Notes: a model not told the origin generated them from the letters alone. A DNA stretch of 64,000 nt from Cystobasidiopsis lactophilus (GCA_001599975.1 BCIO01000006.1:1297587-1361586); one strand, 5' to 3'. Positions 1 through 10,806 are shown, counted from the first letter of the stretch. Numbers and translations: made by a program.

Positions 1-503
1 AAGCAAATGGGCCCCGGCCGTTTCGAGCTGGCTGGCATTGCGTACGGTTTTTGTCACTTCTTCCCTAATCTTTCACTTATGTTCTAATATTATCAGCTGC
101 TTCTCCTGCAAGCCATACTACGGGCTTTCAGTGGGGGCTGTGATCGCCATTGCCACCGTGCCCTCGATTGCGGTCGGTGCCCTGTCCCTTTGGTGGTTTT
201 CCTACAACCAACACAAAAAGGAGCGGCGTGCAAGAGGTGAAGCTGGCCATTTGGAACGAGCGGTCTCGAGTACGAGTAAGTGTCCAAGCGCATTGTCTTC
301 TCCTCAGCTCCCACTGAACTAGGCATCGCAGAACGGCTCTACGCCAAGCCGCCCCGAATGCCGCCCACCATCTTGCCCATATCTAGTGAGTCTCACTGTC
401 ACCTCCAAGCCCGACTTGTTTGACTTGCGGATCCTCAGCCTCGGCATCGAGCGATCCTGAGTTTCCCTTCCCTCGCGATCCGGCGTCGGATACGAGGATG
501 TGA
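1..503 (+). CDS. single-pass membrane protein, paralog 1 (5' end outside window)
   Basis: Partial gene; exons <1..41, 97..275, 332..385, 439..503 (stop TGA at 501). Visible parts are the end of an ectodomain (residues RFELAGIA), a Cys pair (CFSC), one transmembrane helix, a basic KKERRARG stop-transfer stretch and a short cytoplasmic tail ending FPRDP. Intron positions and phases and the length of the last exon (65 nt) equal those of the next gene at 1145-2108, whose protein reads QFDLSGIA, VFSC, TM, RFRECYKAE and ends LPRDP. The two are therefore tandem paralogs. I do not recognise the family; a type I surface protein is inferred. Confidence 0.75.
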
Positions 504-1144
504 TTTGGACATTGTATTCCTAACCTTGTTTTTTTGGATTCGTGTGCTGCAATTGTCGACCGCCACTGTCGTTTTCGGAGTGGCGAGCTCTTGAGAGGCC
601 CGCTTGCTCAAGACTTTCCGTGCCGACCAACTGAGATCTGCACAAACATGGCTTGCATCTCATCGTATTTGATTGTTTCTGAGAAGCAATGTGGCGATTC
701 TGGCTGTTGAAAACACCTTGCGGCCTGAAAAGTGCTCTCGAATTCGATGCAGGCCAGGAACCGGCGCCTTTCCGTGGCTCAGCTTCCGCACCCAATGCGT
801 CTCACAGCGTCTTCTACAATGGATTTATAACCATAAGCCGTGAATGGCATGACTGGATGGACCTTCGACCCTGCGACGTTCCTCTGGAGCGGGACCTGGC
901 CCTTCAGACTGATCTGCTTCTCTCTGCTTCATGTTGCTCTAGCGATTCCGCATGGACATCAGTTTCTTATCGACGGCTGTTCTTTGTGCCGTGTTTCCCG
1001 TGAAAGCGGTGGAGTCATCCTTTCTTGCGGCGTTCGCTAACGGCCGCGGTTTAAAAGCCACTGTTCTTCTCTTGTCTCTGCTCAACGATTTACTCGCCAC
1101 ACTCGTCCTCGTTTCATCACCAAGACTGTCATCTATCGGCCACG

Positions 1145-2108
1145 ATGCTCTGTGGCCCAGTTCTCTTTCATGCCCTCTCCAGCGTCTTCATCTACTCGCT
1201 TGGCGGCTGGCGAAATGTGAGCCGTTTGATCCTGGGTTCGTTCCCGCACTAAACATGAAGCAGACGAATGACAGCGTTTGGAGTGTGGCCTCTGTTCTGC
1301 CCAATGCCTCGGTGACCATCCAGCTTCCGCCAAACGTCTCAACTGTTTGCGCCTATGCCAACGGCTTGAACCCAATCGAGCCGGAACACCTAGCGCCTGT
1401 GCAGCTCACGGTTTTCAACGACACGATGCTGCTGCCCAACGAGACGCAGCTGCTCAACCCCAACTTCATTTCGGCTAACGCCAACAACTACAACGCATCG
1501 CTCTTCTTCTATCGGCAGCACACCCTCCGCGTCATCTTCTGTGAGAATCTGCCTCTGAATACCAGCAACGTTTCCATTCAGCTGTCCCAACTCGGATCTG
1601 GCCAATTCGACCTGTCTGGCATTGCGTGCGTCTTGTTGCCTTCCCTTTCATCCCTTCGCTTACCTTGCCATTCTCAGTGTCTTCTCTTGCCCTGTACCGG
1701 TCTCCGCGAACAGCAAGCCTTCTAAGCCTGGCAAAGAGTGGCTCGCCGCCGTCATCTTCGGCGCAGTGATTGGCGCTGTCGTGCTCTGGGTGATCGTCGC
1801 CCGCTTCCGCGAGTGCTACAAGGCGGAGCGTGCAAAGGGGAACATTGGCTGCTTTGGCCGCACATGCGCTTCGATCTGTACGCCTTTCCCCTTTTCCACC
1901 CATTCGGTTCATTTAAGCTCACAGAGATCTCGCAGGCTACCTTTGCTCTAGGAAGCCCAAGGAGGAAACCATCTTGCCCTTATCAAGTGAGTCCGTTCGA
2001 CCTTTTCAGATCCTAGACTTGCTGCTGAGCTGCCCCAATGCAGCCTCTTCTACCAGCCTTGCGGAGAAGCATTTGCCTCGGGATCCTGCCCAAGACGGAC
2101 GGGTGTGA
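1145..2108 (+). CDS. secreted/single-pass membrane glycoprotein, paralog 2
   Basis: Exons 1145..1216, 1261..1625, 1678..1877, 1936..1986, 2044..2108, giving 250 aa; all phases agree. The start at 1145 gives a hydrophobic leader (MLCGPVLFHALSSVFIYSLG). An ectodomain of about 120 residues follows with many N-x-S/T sites (NDS, NAS, NVS, NDT, NET, NTS), then one transmembrane helix around residue 165-185, a basic juxtamembrane stretch, a Cys-rich CFGRTCASICYLC patch and a polar tail. Upstream ATGs at 952 and 840 lie in readable frames but need the first intron (44 nt) to be ignored. It is a tandem paralog of the gene at 1-503 and a type I plasma-membrane or wall-facing protein by inference. No known domain was recognised. 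Confidence 0.7.
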
Positions 2109-2577
2109 ATTGGGAGCGCGTCATTGTACATGTAGTCTTAATCTGGAATCTCTGGTCTCTGGAAAATTCTGGCGACCGCCACCGAGAGCACTTTGGCGGG
2201 CAGCGCATCGGCGGGAGCTCTTCTTGCCTCCATCGTCGCGTCGGTCTGAGACTTTGGCTTGTGATCGCGTTGTTACTTCCAGAATTCGACATGATGCGCG
2301 TGCTGCCCCATCCCTGTGGCCCGGTTGCCCGCTCTGAGGAATCTCGGCGATGGCGAAGCAAATTCCCTTGCTTATGCCCGCCGCTTTGGCTCGTTCTCCC
2401 ACAGCGCCAAGCCAGGTCTTCTGTTTGATCTGTTGTGCTGACCATAAGTGGCTCGCTGGATGATGAGTCGAGGTATTTCACAAGCCTCCAACGGCTTCAA
2501 ATCTCGTTGGGAGATTTCTCCTCTCTTGTCTCCTGCCACCGCTCGCATCCTTCCAGCTCTCTTCCTCCCAGCTCACC

Positions 2578-3495
2578 ATGTCTGTCGCTGGCTATTGCAT
2601 TCTGGCCGTCGGGCTTGCTTTTCTTTCCTTCCTACTCATTCTCCTCTGCACCCATTACAAGCGAGTCTGGGCCTGGGTGCGCGGGGTTGGCCGGGACAGC
2701 ACCAGAGAACGTCGCTCGAGGCGCAGGAGGCATCAAGCTCATATTTTGGACGCTACGCCCATGGTTCAGCGGCAAGCTGGCACCGGTCGGTCATCCGCTC
2801 TCGTTCTTTCGTCGCCACTCTCGACTGACCTTGCTTCTTAGCGCCAGACTTGGCCTACTATCAAGCGCCTAGAAGACATCGTCGGCACCGCCATCACAGT
2901 CGGCCGCCTTTTATCCGCTCTGGCCCTCCAAGTGAGCTGAGCCGTTGAGAGTGCATGATTTCACGTGCTGAATGGATCTCGCAGGCTCGACTTTCGCAAA
3001 GACCGCCGCTTCAGTGCCTCCGCCTCCCTCTACTGTGACAAGACGTGAGGCTTCTTTGTTTTGATGAGCGCAGTGGACACTAAAAAAAAGGAGAGCAGCA
3101 CCAACCTACCGGTCGAATGCCCCGACGTATTACTCGGAAGAGCCGACTCCACTTCGGGGCCCTCCCCTAATGATCCCAGCCCCTACTTTTGGGAACAGTG
3201 GTATGCCTTCGCCTGCTTAAGAGCCGGACGCTGCTAAGATAGAGAGCCAGTGCCCATCTATCCCTCGCATGCTCTGTCGAGCCATGTAGAACACCAACGC
3301 TCGCGGCATGTCCCGGTCGTCTCCCCGCCACCTTCTGTCATCTCTAGAGGTACATCCGCTATCTTCCTAGACAAGGTTTCAAGGCTGAACTGTGGGACAG
3401 GGACTTTCTTCTCCGATACCCCGACTGTTTTCTCCCAGAACCAGCCTCCTTACAATCAACAGCCTCACCCGGGAATGATCATTGAACGGATTTAA
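2578..3495 (+). CDS. small single-pass membrane protein with proline-rich PPxY tail
   Basis: Exons 2578..2785, 2842..2931, 2985..3044, 3099..3200, 3251..3349, 3401..3495 give 217 aa with consistent phases. An N-terminal helix (residues 4-24, AGYCILAVGLAFLSFLLILL) is followed directly by basic residues and an Arg/His-rich stretch. The rest is a Pro/Ser/Tyr-rich disordered tail with a PPTY motif (a PPxY WW-domain ligand), NAPTYYSEEP, and a QPPYNQQPH end. The layout (one TM plus PPxY tail) resembles fungal adaptors for the Rsp5/NEDD4 ubiquitin ligase, but this is inference. It is third in a same-strand run of TM-protein genes; its TM and tail are not obviously related to the other two. Confidence 0.65.
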
Positions 3496-3620
3496 ACATT
3501 TAGGGTCATGCAATGGCAAAGCCACAGGTGCTGCAAACTTGAGCTTCTGGCAGCGGCGCCCGCCCCTCAGCGAAGCTTCCTCCGCGACCGCGAGTTCGTG
3601 CAGCCTCAACTTGGCCATGA

Positions 3621-5094
3621 ATGGCGGTCAAACTCTCCAATGATGACTACAAGAAGCTGCCGGTCTATCTCAAGACGGCAATCGCCACCGTGCAGTGCCG
3701 CTTGGTCGACGTGTTGACTTCTACGTTTTTCGAGACGCATGGCTTCTTCGCGCTTGGGACGGTACCGTACAGCCGAGTGGAGCTGGTAGCGCTGGTGGTG
3801 GGATACCAGATTAGGGAGAAGGAGATCGTTTACTGCCTGGACGACGGGTCGGGCGTCGTGGAGGGCATCTGTCAGAAAACGGAGGACACCAGCGGGCGCG
3901 AAGGCTGGGACGACGCCAGGCCCTTCATCCCTGGCAATCTGGTCCATCTCACGGCCACCATTGGCTTCTGCTACTACGGCAAGCACCGCCAGCTGCTGGT
4001 CGAGGAACTTCGTGGGTAGAAAGCGCTCGGCAAGCGTCTCCAAAGCTGAAGATCGCATATAGGCCTCGAACGCGACCCAAACGCCGAGTCCAACCACATT
4101 CTGCGCTGTCAAGAACGGTGGACCAATCGCTACAGCCAACCATACAGTCTGAAAGACGAGTACAAGTTGATGAAAGCGGCCGAAGCTGCATTGATGCCGC
4201 CCCCTCCTCCTCCTACGAGGTAGGCTTTTTATCTTCCGCCAGCTTTTGTATCGAGATCTAAATCGCTATCCCAGCTCTCCGCCGGAAGTCCCAGAGGCCA
4301 TATCGGACCCACCCTCCACAGCTTCCCAGACCGACTCCCTTCGGTCCGACGCCTCTACGTCGTTTGCCAGCTACGCAAACTCTTCCGTGTCCTTCAACAG
4401 TAGCTCTTTCGGCTCCTCGTCGCGCCCCAGGAAGAAGCTGCCCCACCCTGATAAGGTCGACGGGTCCAGCCTCACTCCCAAGACCTTGCAAGTCTACCTT
4501 GGCACCCACTTCAGCCGGCACAGCGACAGCGACTACACCGCTTCTTACATTTTGAGGAAGACCGCCTTGAAGGGACTCGTCGCTCGAATCGCGCAGGCCA
4601 ACATTGACAAGATCAAGAAGACGCCGCGCCGGCTCAGCCCGATTGAAGGCTCGCCGACGCCCAAGAAGGCTGCTCCTCTGACCGATTCGGACCTCCTCAA
4701 AGTCCTGAAGTCAGCCTTGAACCGCCTGGTCACAGAGGGAATCATCATTCAAGTGCAGTCAACGTCCAGGCGGCGGGCCACTCCCAAGCTGGACCCTAGC
4801 TACCAGCTCTTCCAGACGGGCTTGATCTGGCGTCCGCTGGAGTGCATCATCAAGGCCAACGTCAAGCACAGGCTTGACAACGGCATCGCCGACCCCGTCC
4901 TCCCATTCCACAAGATCTACGAAGAGCTTCAGCAGCACGAGTTGGATAGCGAGCAGGGCGGCAGGTGGTACTACATCCCGGAGGAGCAGGTGGAGAAAGC
5001 GCTGGAGGAGCTTCACGAGGACGCGGGCTCGGGCGTGGCGAAGGTGGAAGTCGACGACCGGCAGCTGTACACTTGGACCTTACCCATCTTGTAA
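3621..5094 (+). CDS. STN1: CST complex subunit STN1-like telomere-capping protein
   Basis: Exons 3621..4011, 4063..4219, 4275..5094 give 455 aa; a TGA sits in frame just before the ATG. Residues 10-130 read as the STN1 OB fold: a KLPVYLKTAI helix like the vertebrate DPVFLAFAKLY, then SRVELVALVVGYQIREKEIV and YCLDDGSGVVEGI, the classic VDVLG..V..V.ER...Y..DD.SG core. Exon 2 holds LERDPNAESNHILRCQERW, a block typical of fungal STN1. Residues about 190-455 (SLTPKTLQVYLGTHF onward) look like the tandem winged-helix C-terminal domain, rich in helices and Lys. STN1 binds TEN1 and telomeric ssDNA in the nucleus. Assignment is from remembered family motifs. Confidence 0.75.
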
Positions 5095-5769
5095 CAATCA
5101 CTCGTTCCTTTCGGTTCTTTCACTTTTCTCGTGTAACATCAGAGCGCAGGGCAAATACAGGGCGGGGTTGCACGTTTGCCAGCCGAGCTAAGTTTACAAG
5201 CCCGACCTGGCGTGGTCACCTCCGAGTATTCGCCAAATCATGCCGGAATTGGGAGGTCGACTCCATCGTAGCTGCGCAGAGTTGACTTTTGAAAGAAGTG
5301 CTGGTTACAGGTTGGCGCTTCAAAAAAGTGGCCTATATAAACGGAACGATAGTATCGAGAAAGGAGAAACAAGAACGGGCTTTGTTGGTACAAGGCGGAA
5401 GTCGATGCTGAACAACAAAAGGCGGGAGTCGAAAAAGCCCCTGGAGACGAGGCTTTTGGCCGACAAGTCGTGGGTGGTAGCGGGACTTGTTGGGTGGGCG
5501 GCTTTTTTTGGGGTCGGTGGCGGTGGTGGCGCGAATGATTTTGATGATGCTACAGGAAGGCAGAATATGCTACAGTGGTGGGAACGGTGATACTCAATCC
5601 CCTTTTTTGGTTGCAGTGGTCGTGCGTGCAGAGGGCTTCAGAAGTGGCCTCCTTGAGCGGCTGCAAGGATCATCCGGGTTAGCCGACTCTATGCCGAAGT
5701 CGCATAAAAAATTTGTGGGCAGGCTCACCCCATTGCCCGTAGTAGCACCAGGCTGTTGGTAGGAAGGAG
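5095..5769. other. intergenic stretch with no supported gene
   Basis: This spans the convergent 3' ends of STN1 (+) and the small acidic gene on the - strand. A TATA-like CCTATATAAA occurs at 5332-5341 but no gene starts in the right place downstream of it. Open frames here (for example 5240-5590 on +) show no family signal and Gly/Arg-rich composition, so they are not called. Confidence 0.5.
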
Positions 5770-6591
5770 TCAGTATGCTGTCGAGGCGAAGAAGCCACCA
5801 GAAGGCGAGGGAAGCAGCGACTGACAATCGACATTGACTTGGTCGCGAGGAACAGCGGCGGCGGGCGCGTGGATGCCAGATCCAATATGATCCTCCGGCA
5901 GCTTGGTGGGCGTAGGGTAGTGGAACGAGTTGGGGGAGAGCTCCGAGGCGCCGGTCATGTCCTCGTCCATGGGCGTGCCTGGGACGGAGAACTCTTCGCC
6001 TGAGCCCGAGTCGTGGCCGTTCGCGCCTGCGTTCGCCATTTTGATGTTGTACTTGGGCAACGAGAGTTGACGGATGCTGTCATGCAAGCAGTCGCAAATG
6101 TGAGCAGAATGCGGCAGAAGCGATTCGAACGGGTGGGTAGAACTCACAACGGCGGAGGGACCGGCAGCTGCGAGTCGACGGCGCCAGCGACGGAGATGGT
6201 GCCTTGTGTGCTGGGCTCAGCCGAGTGCGGGTAGAGCGAGAGGGGGGCCAAGTCTGCAGCGGAGGTCGTGTGAGCAGGCGGCCCGAATGTTGACAATGAA
6301 GGCAGCGCGGCTCACTAGCTGGCCTCGCATAACACCCGTCCTCGTCGTCCTCCAAGCTGGGGCAGTCCGACATGTCCTCGTCCATGTCGCCGTCCCTTGG
6401 GATCGAGCAGTCGAACTCCTCGAAGAAGGATTGGATCTGTTCCGAGCCAAGAACCCCAAAACTGTCAGGCGCCGTCGTTGCAGCGAGGCATTGCAGCTCA
6501 CCCGGACGCGCTTGGAGAAGAGCTGCTGCTGTTGCTGCGGTGCAGCTTCGTGCGACTCGTATTCGGGGGACAGTGCGCGCTTCAGTGACAT
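5770..6591 (-). CDS. small acidic nuclear-type protein, unrecognised
   Basis: Complement of 5770..6076, 6148..6253, 6316..6436, 6502..6591; 207 aa, phases agree. Exon 1 (MSLKRALSPEYESHEAAP, a Gln run, then SKRVR) carries a KR-type nuclear localisation signal. Exon 2 is acidic (IQSFFEEFDCSIPRDGDMDE, then a DMSDCPSLEDDED stretch); the tail has GTPMDEDMTG and PTPTKLPEDH, candidate proline-directed phosphosites. The first acceptor is placed at 6437 because the nearer AG would shift the frame into an early stop. No domain was recognised. A short phospho-regulated nuclear protein is an inference from composition only. Confidence 0.6.
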
Positions 6592-6840
6592 TTTGGCCGG
6601 CAGCTCGTCGAGCAGGAGCAAGAGCAGGTTTGGCAAGTTTTGCGTGTCCCTCGGTTCCCCCAGATTTCGCCGCGTCACGTCGCGCGGAATATAAGTCTTT
6701 ATCTCCTGCTATCTTCCGCCAGCGCTCAGGCAGAATGGAAAGGGTGGCAAATGGTGTACGGACGAACTGCAGGAAGTCATATTGCAAAGTAAAGGGAGAT
6801 GACATTGCCCTAATCATAGCGAACCGCACCAGATCTGGTG

Positions 6841-7501
6841 TCAATGAGCTGGTTCGTCCGAGGGCTCCACAACGTAAGGCTCGGCGACTTTAGCCAGCTC
6901 GGTGCGGATGTCCCTGACCTCTTCAAGAACTTTGAATAGTGCCAGTTGTTGGGCATGCGGAACAACAACTGCGAATTAGCTCTTTAGCAGCTTTCGCCAC
7001 TGGCTAGCGGGAGACGGACCGTGCTCTCCCTCCAGCAATTCGTCAAGGTGAACAATTTCGTCGGACAACTTGTAGAGCTCATTCTGTAAAACAATCCCAT
7101 TAAATCGCGCTGGACGTCAGAAGATGATGGAGAAGGAGCTCACGCCCAACTCGGCAAACCTCTGGAATTGGAAGACCAGCACCGAGTTGTAGAAGGATTC
7201 GACGACTTCGAGTCCTTCGTCTGTCTTTACCAGCTTGTTCACGATTCCAGGGATTGCTGTTGAACGGATTTTGTACAGGTTAGTACAGCGCGCGGCACAA
7301 AGGCCATTGGGCACCCACTGTTCTTATTGTCGTTCTTCCACAGCTCGCACTTTTGATTGAAATGCTCGTGTAGCTGCTCATACTCTGTTGAATGCGGTGT
7401 GAGGCTATCTCATCGCCCTCATTCACTGGCAGCCTACCTAAAGTCCTAAAAAGTCGAACGCTTTCGTCAGTGAGCGCCGAAGAGCCGATTCCTGCAGCCA
7501 T
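6841..7501 (-). CDS. small helical protein, 144 aa, unrecognised
   Basis: Complement of 6841..6968, 7020..7083, 7144..7256, 7319..7384, 7438..7501, five exons with matching phases and introns of 51-62 nt. The protein (starts MAAGIGSSALTDESVRLFRT, ends EPYVVEPSDEPAH) is nearly all helix-forming with charged heptad-like runs (YEQLHEHFNQKCELW, NELYKLSDEIVHLDELL, FKVLEEVRDIRTELAKV). The size and coiled-coil nature recall subunits of small coiled-coil complexes (kinetochore, tethering or Mediator types), but I cannot name the family. It lies head-to-head with ILV6 across about 580 bp. Confidence 0.65.
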
Positions 7502-8077
7502 CAAGTGTCAGAGCAAAAGCAAAGGTGTCTATCGTAGCAGTTGCTGCTTGACTTTGACGGCGTGATTGAGCGCCCTGCGATGGGGTTGGTGGCAATAACG
7601 CCATTCTCGCGGCGGACTTGAAGTCGAAAAAAAGGGCAGCAGTTGGGGTTTTCGACTCGAAAGCTTGTAGGAGATGTCTGCAAGGCGTCTAACTCCAGTC
7701 GGCCTTGCCAAGAAGAGAGTGACAAGTGCTCTTGGGAAACATGACGGAAGGAGACTTCTGCACGAGACAAAGAGAAACAGCAGCTCTCTTCACTGTTCAA
7801 AGGCCAATCTGACACGACATTAACATTCACAGCAAGCAGAGAGCAGGAACAGAGAGTGGCGGAAAGTTTTGAGTCTGCGTGAACTTCAAAATCCACTCAA
7901 CGGGCATCAAGAGGGCTGCACCGCCACACTCTCCGCGCGAGAGCAAATGGCAACAGGTCAGAGTAGTCCACGGTTGAGGGGAGAGGAGCAGTTGGAGCAG
8001 AGCAAGCCCGGAGGTCACGAGGTGAGCCTCTCCGCTCTGTCTCCAAAAAATTCGACTCGTTGACTCAAACCATCATT
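7502..8077. promoter_or_regulatory. divergent intergenic region before ILV6
   Basis: A 576-bp stretch separates the start codons of the 144-aa gene (-) and ILV6 (+). It should hold both promoters. Open frames on the - strand (7501-7896) have no coding character and are taken as noise. No convincing TATA or operator was identified. Confidence 0.4.
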
Positions 8078-9433
8078 ATGGCCGCTCTAGCAAGACGGCG
8101 GCTGCCACAGCTGCTCAACAATCAGTTCTCGACGTGTGCAAGGCTTGGCGACCGAGTGCCAATCGACCAGCCAGAGACAGACGTGCGTTCCCCAATGGCT
8201 CGCATGAAATTTCGAGGCCAGCACCTGAAATCCGGGAGCTTAGGGTGACGCCGTGCGGCCTCCCAAGCCTGCTTCGCCCCAGCACCTCGACTCGGCCACC
8301 TCTGCGCTGGACTACAAGCTCTCCCACCCGCACCACCGCCTGCCAAAGCTACCCGTCATTGACCCTCCGAAATGGTCGGCCCAAGAGGCCGTGTCCAACA
8401 TCCTCTACAACACGCCGCCGCCGTCGACCCAGCCTTATGTCCGGCACACTCTCAACTGCCTGGTGCAGAACGAGCCCGGTGTCTTGGCTCGTGTGTCCGG
8501 CACCCTCGCCGCAAGAGGCTTCAAGTGCGTCTGACTCATTTCCTCCCGCTCTGTGTTCTCGTGCAGTGCTGATCTTTCGTTGAATGACACAGTATCGAGA
8601 GCCTGGTGGTGTGCGCCACAGAAATCAAAGACCTCTCACGGATGAACATTGTCCTCCGAGGGCAAGAGGCCGTCATTGAGCAGGCTCGCCGTCAACTCGA
8701 AGATCAGGTCCGTCGCCCAATCCTTCTCAGTCTCAACAGGCTATGAATCTGACGTGGCGATGTGTATAGGTCCCCGTCTGGGCCGTGCTGAACTACACAA
8801 ACACCAAGTCGGTGCAGCGCGAGCTGCTCCTCGTCAAAGTCAGCATCTTGGGTCCCGACTACTTCGAGACGCAGCTTGCGAGGCGCTACGACTGGGAAAT
8901 TAGCGGCGCCAGCCCTCAGGACCCCGAGCACCTCGACGAAAACTCGCCGGTGGCGTCCGCCGTTGCCCAGCGCGTGGCCAAGGCGGCAGCGAACGCCAAC
9001 CCATACGCGCACGTCGAGACGGCCTCTTCTTCCTCCCAATCCCACCAGCCTCCCCACAAAACGCACTTGACCGCGTCCGAAGCCCTCGCACAAAAGCACG
9101 GCCATCTCGCCTCCATCGAGACCCTGGCGCGTCAGTTCCAGGCGAAAGTGTCCGACGTGGCCAACGACTGCTGCATCGTGGAGCTGTCCGGCAACACGAA
9201 CAAGATTGACGCCTTCTTGAAATTGGTTCGCCCGTACGGCATCCTCGAGATGGCCCGCTCTGGCTCCATGGTCATCCCAAGAGGGTGGGCAGGCGGCATG
9301 GTGGACGAGGAGGACGACCTAGCAGAGGACGACGTCGAGGCCATGGACAGCTCGCTCTTGCCACCGTGCGTTCTTCTTGCATTTCTCCTCCTCTTTCGAA
9401 AACTGAAATCCCCTTTCACTTTGCAGTGGTTAA
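8078..9433 (+). CDS. ILV6: acetolactate synthase regulatory (small) subunit
   Basis: Exons 8078..8182, 8244..8524, 8593..8707, 8770..9365, 9427..9433 give 367 aa. The N-terminus (MAALARRRLPQLLNNQF) is a basic mitochondrial presequence. The first ACT domain is plain: RHTLNCLVQNEPGVLARVSG then GFNIESLVVCATE, followed by EDQVPVWAVLNYT and the second ACT-like region (DVANDCCIVELSGNTNKIDA, then FLKLVRPYGILEMARSG). It binds the catalytic subunit Ilv2 and confers valine feedback and ATP control in valine, leucine and isoleucine synthesis. The last exon carries only the final codon(s) and stop (T GGT TAA). The ATG at 8078 was preferred to an in-frame TTG at 8060. Confidence 0.93.
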
Positions 9434-9445
9434 GCTAGAGTCCTA

Positions 9446-9700
9446 GGACGGTATCGAAGATAAGAGAATGGTTTAGATACCCAGGGGTTTTCATTTTGAA
9501 CTGGAATCATATTGGAGAGAACTTTCATCCTCTTTTGCCACCGATGGTTCCGCTCAGTTCTAAAGACGCCACTTCCAGTCTGCAAGGGCTTCAACTACTT
9601 TAAGAGTCGTCACTCGAACACGAAGATAAGAAACCTGAATCGTCACTCAAACACGAAGATAAGATGCCAGGGACCCTTTTTGCCACCGCGAGTCACGACT
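9446..9700. repeat. short direct repeats downstream of ILV6
   Basis: A 24-bp unit (TCGTCACTCGAACACGAAGA plus TAAG) at 9607-9630 recurs at 9640-9663 with one mismatch (33-bp period). A shorter form, CGAAGATAAG, also occurs near 9457. Variants of CTTTTGCCACCG lie near 9530 and 9676, matching CTCTTGCCACCG at the end of ILV6 exon 4. The block therefore looks like eroded multiple copies of the ILV6 tail region. Confidence 0.6.
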
Positions 9701-9775
9701 AGCTCCGCTTGTGGCGAACTTTTCCTGGCGCGCCGCATTAAAGTAATGATCTAGAAAGGTAGCCAAGCCAAATTT

Positions 9776-9920
9776 GGCAAAGGACGACATCGAGGCAACG
9801 GACAACCCCCTTTGCCCCCGTACGTTCTTCTTGCCTTTCTTCCTTCTTTCGTTAAGAATATCGGTTGCCTTTCGTTTGTTAGTAGTTAAATCCGGAGCGA
9901 CCTTACTGCAGTGGCCAGGC
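9776..9920 (+). pseudogene. decayed duplicate of the ILV6 3' end (exon 4 end plus last intron)
   Basis: The stretch GCAAAGGACGACATCGAGGC onward parallels ILV6 9324-9400 (GCAGAGGACGACGTCGAGGC onward) for about 75 bp at roughly 80 percent by eye, including the exon-intron border (CCCCCGTACGTTCTTCTTGC against GCCACCGTGCGTTCTTCTTG) and a later CTGCAGTGG matching the ILV6 acceptor TTTGCAGTGG. Because the copy includes intron sequence, it arose by DNA duplication and not by retroposition. No upstream ILV6 coding sequence accompanies it, so it is a non-functional fragment. Confidence 0.7.
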
Positions 9921-9938
9921 GAGAAGAAGAAAGGTAAA

Positions 9939-9975
9939 GGCAATTGCAAGGCACGGCACGGCAATTGCAAGGCAC
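9939..9975. repeat. 21-bp-period tandem repeat
   Basis: GGCAATTGCAAGGCAC occurs at 9939-9954 and again at 9960-9975, separated by GGCAC-type spacer. The core CAATTG is palindromic. It sits just after the ILV6 tail relic; no function is proposed. Confidence 0.7.
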
Positions 9976-9999
9976 GCTAAATCAGCCCAAAGCTAGGCC

Positions 10000-10325
10000 G
10001 CCAAATGGTCATTATGAGTACCGCTCAGTTCTACTTGGATATCCATCAGTAAGTGGCCGAGGTTACGCGAATTCTTCGTCTCACCGCACTCGCACCAATT
10101 GGTGTTGGGCTCCCAGCTGTTCACGCTAGGGACAAGCTGGTGAATCTGTCCATTATGATGTATATCGTAGATATGGCTTCTGCTGCCAAATTTCGCAGTC
10201 GCTTCGTGCCAGCATCTCGTGAAACCGTGAATTCGAGCCTCAATATGAGCTTTGATTTGGCTGCCAGCGGGCGGATAGTAATGGCGAAACTTAACGACAT
10301 AGAGTTGTTGTTGCTGTTGATCCAT
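10000..10325 (-). CDS. small His/Trp/Cys protein, member A of a two-gene family
   Basis: The main exon is 10085..10325 (80 codons plus 1 nt): Met, a Gln run, YVVKFRHYYPPAGSQIKAHI, CWHEATAKFGSRSHIYDI, ending NTNWCECG. A 51-nt candidate intron begins at 10084 (GTGAGA); after it the frame ends VELSGTHNDHLAA stop near 10000, or without splicing it reads on to the same stop region. A diverged homolog lies at 17511-17798: shared features are H-[IL]-E-A, WHEA, a D-I/N-I block, and a C-x-C end. There is no signal peptide, and I do not recognise the family. The 3' structure is uncertain. Confidence 0.5.
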
Positions 10326-10806
10326 AGCTAATGTCGTTTTCGGGAACAGAAGTAGGGGAGTTCGTGGTTTCGGTGCAGACTCGCAGAACATGCAGGCGAA
10401 GGGGTGGATGGTGTCACGACAGAATGCGTTCATACAGTCCTCCAAAAAGGACATGAGTACATAGGGGACTTCTTGAGAGGTCTAGACAGGAAGACAGAAG
10501 AATGGCAGGAAAAAGGAAGGGGCCACCCCCGAGGGCAATTTCGATCTCCTTGTCCACAGGTGGCACGGATGAACACAACGGACGATGACGATTGCCTTAA
10601 AATGGACAGTAGGAAAGCGCCTATAAGGGCTCTCCGGCTCGAATTTGTCGTTTCATTCCGGGAACGAACGCGTTCTGAGCTTTGATTGCGACGAGAAGAG
10701 AACGACAAAACACCAATGACTTGATCAAGAGCACAAGTGAGGCGACCAAAATGCCTTTGCCAAGCCTACGAGTGTTCGCGCATGGTGCGGTGCGGTTCCG
10801 AGAAGT
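10326..10806. other. intergenic, nothing recognised
   Basis: About 480 bp separate the start of small protein A (-) from the 3' end of the next - strand gene. Frames present on both strands are low-complexity Ser/Arg-rich and antisense to each other, and none has a credible start plus splice structure. Confidence 0.4.

Noticed and set aside
5240-5590. 116-aa + frame with Gly-rich end
   Set aside because: No family, no signal, located in the 3' flank of STN1; composition alone does not support a gene.
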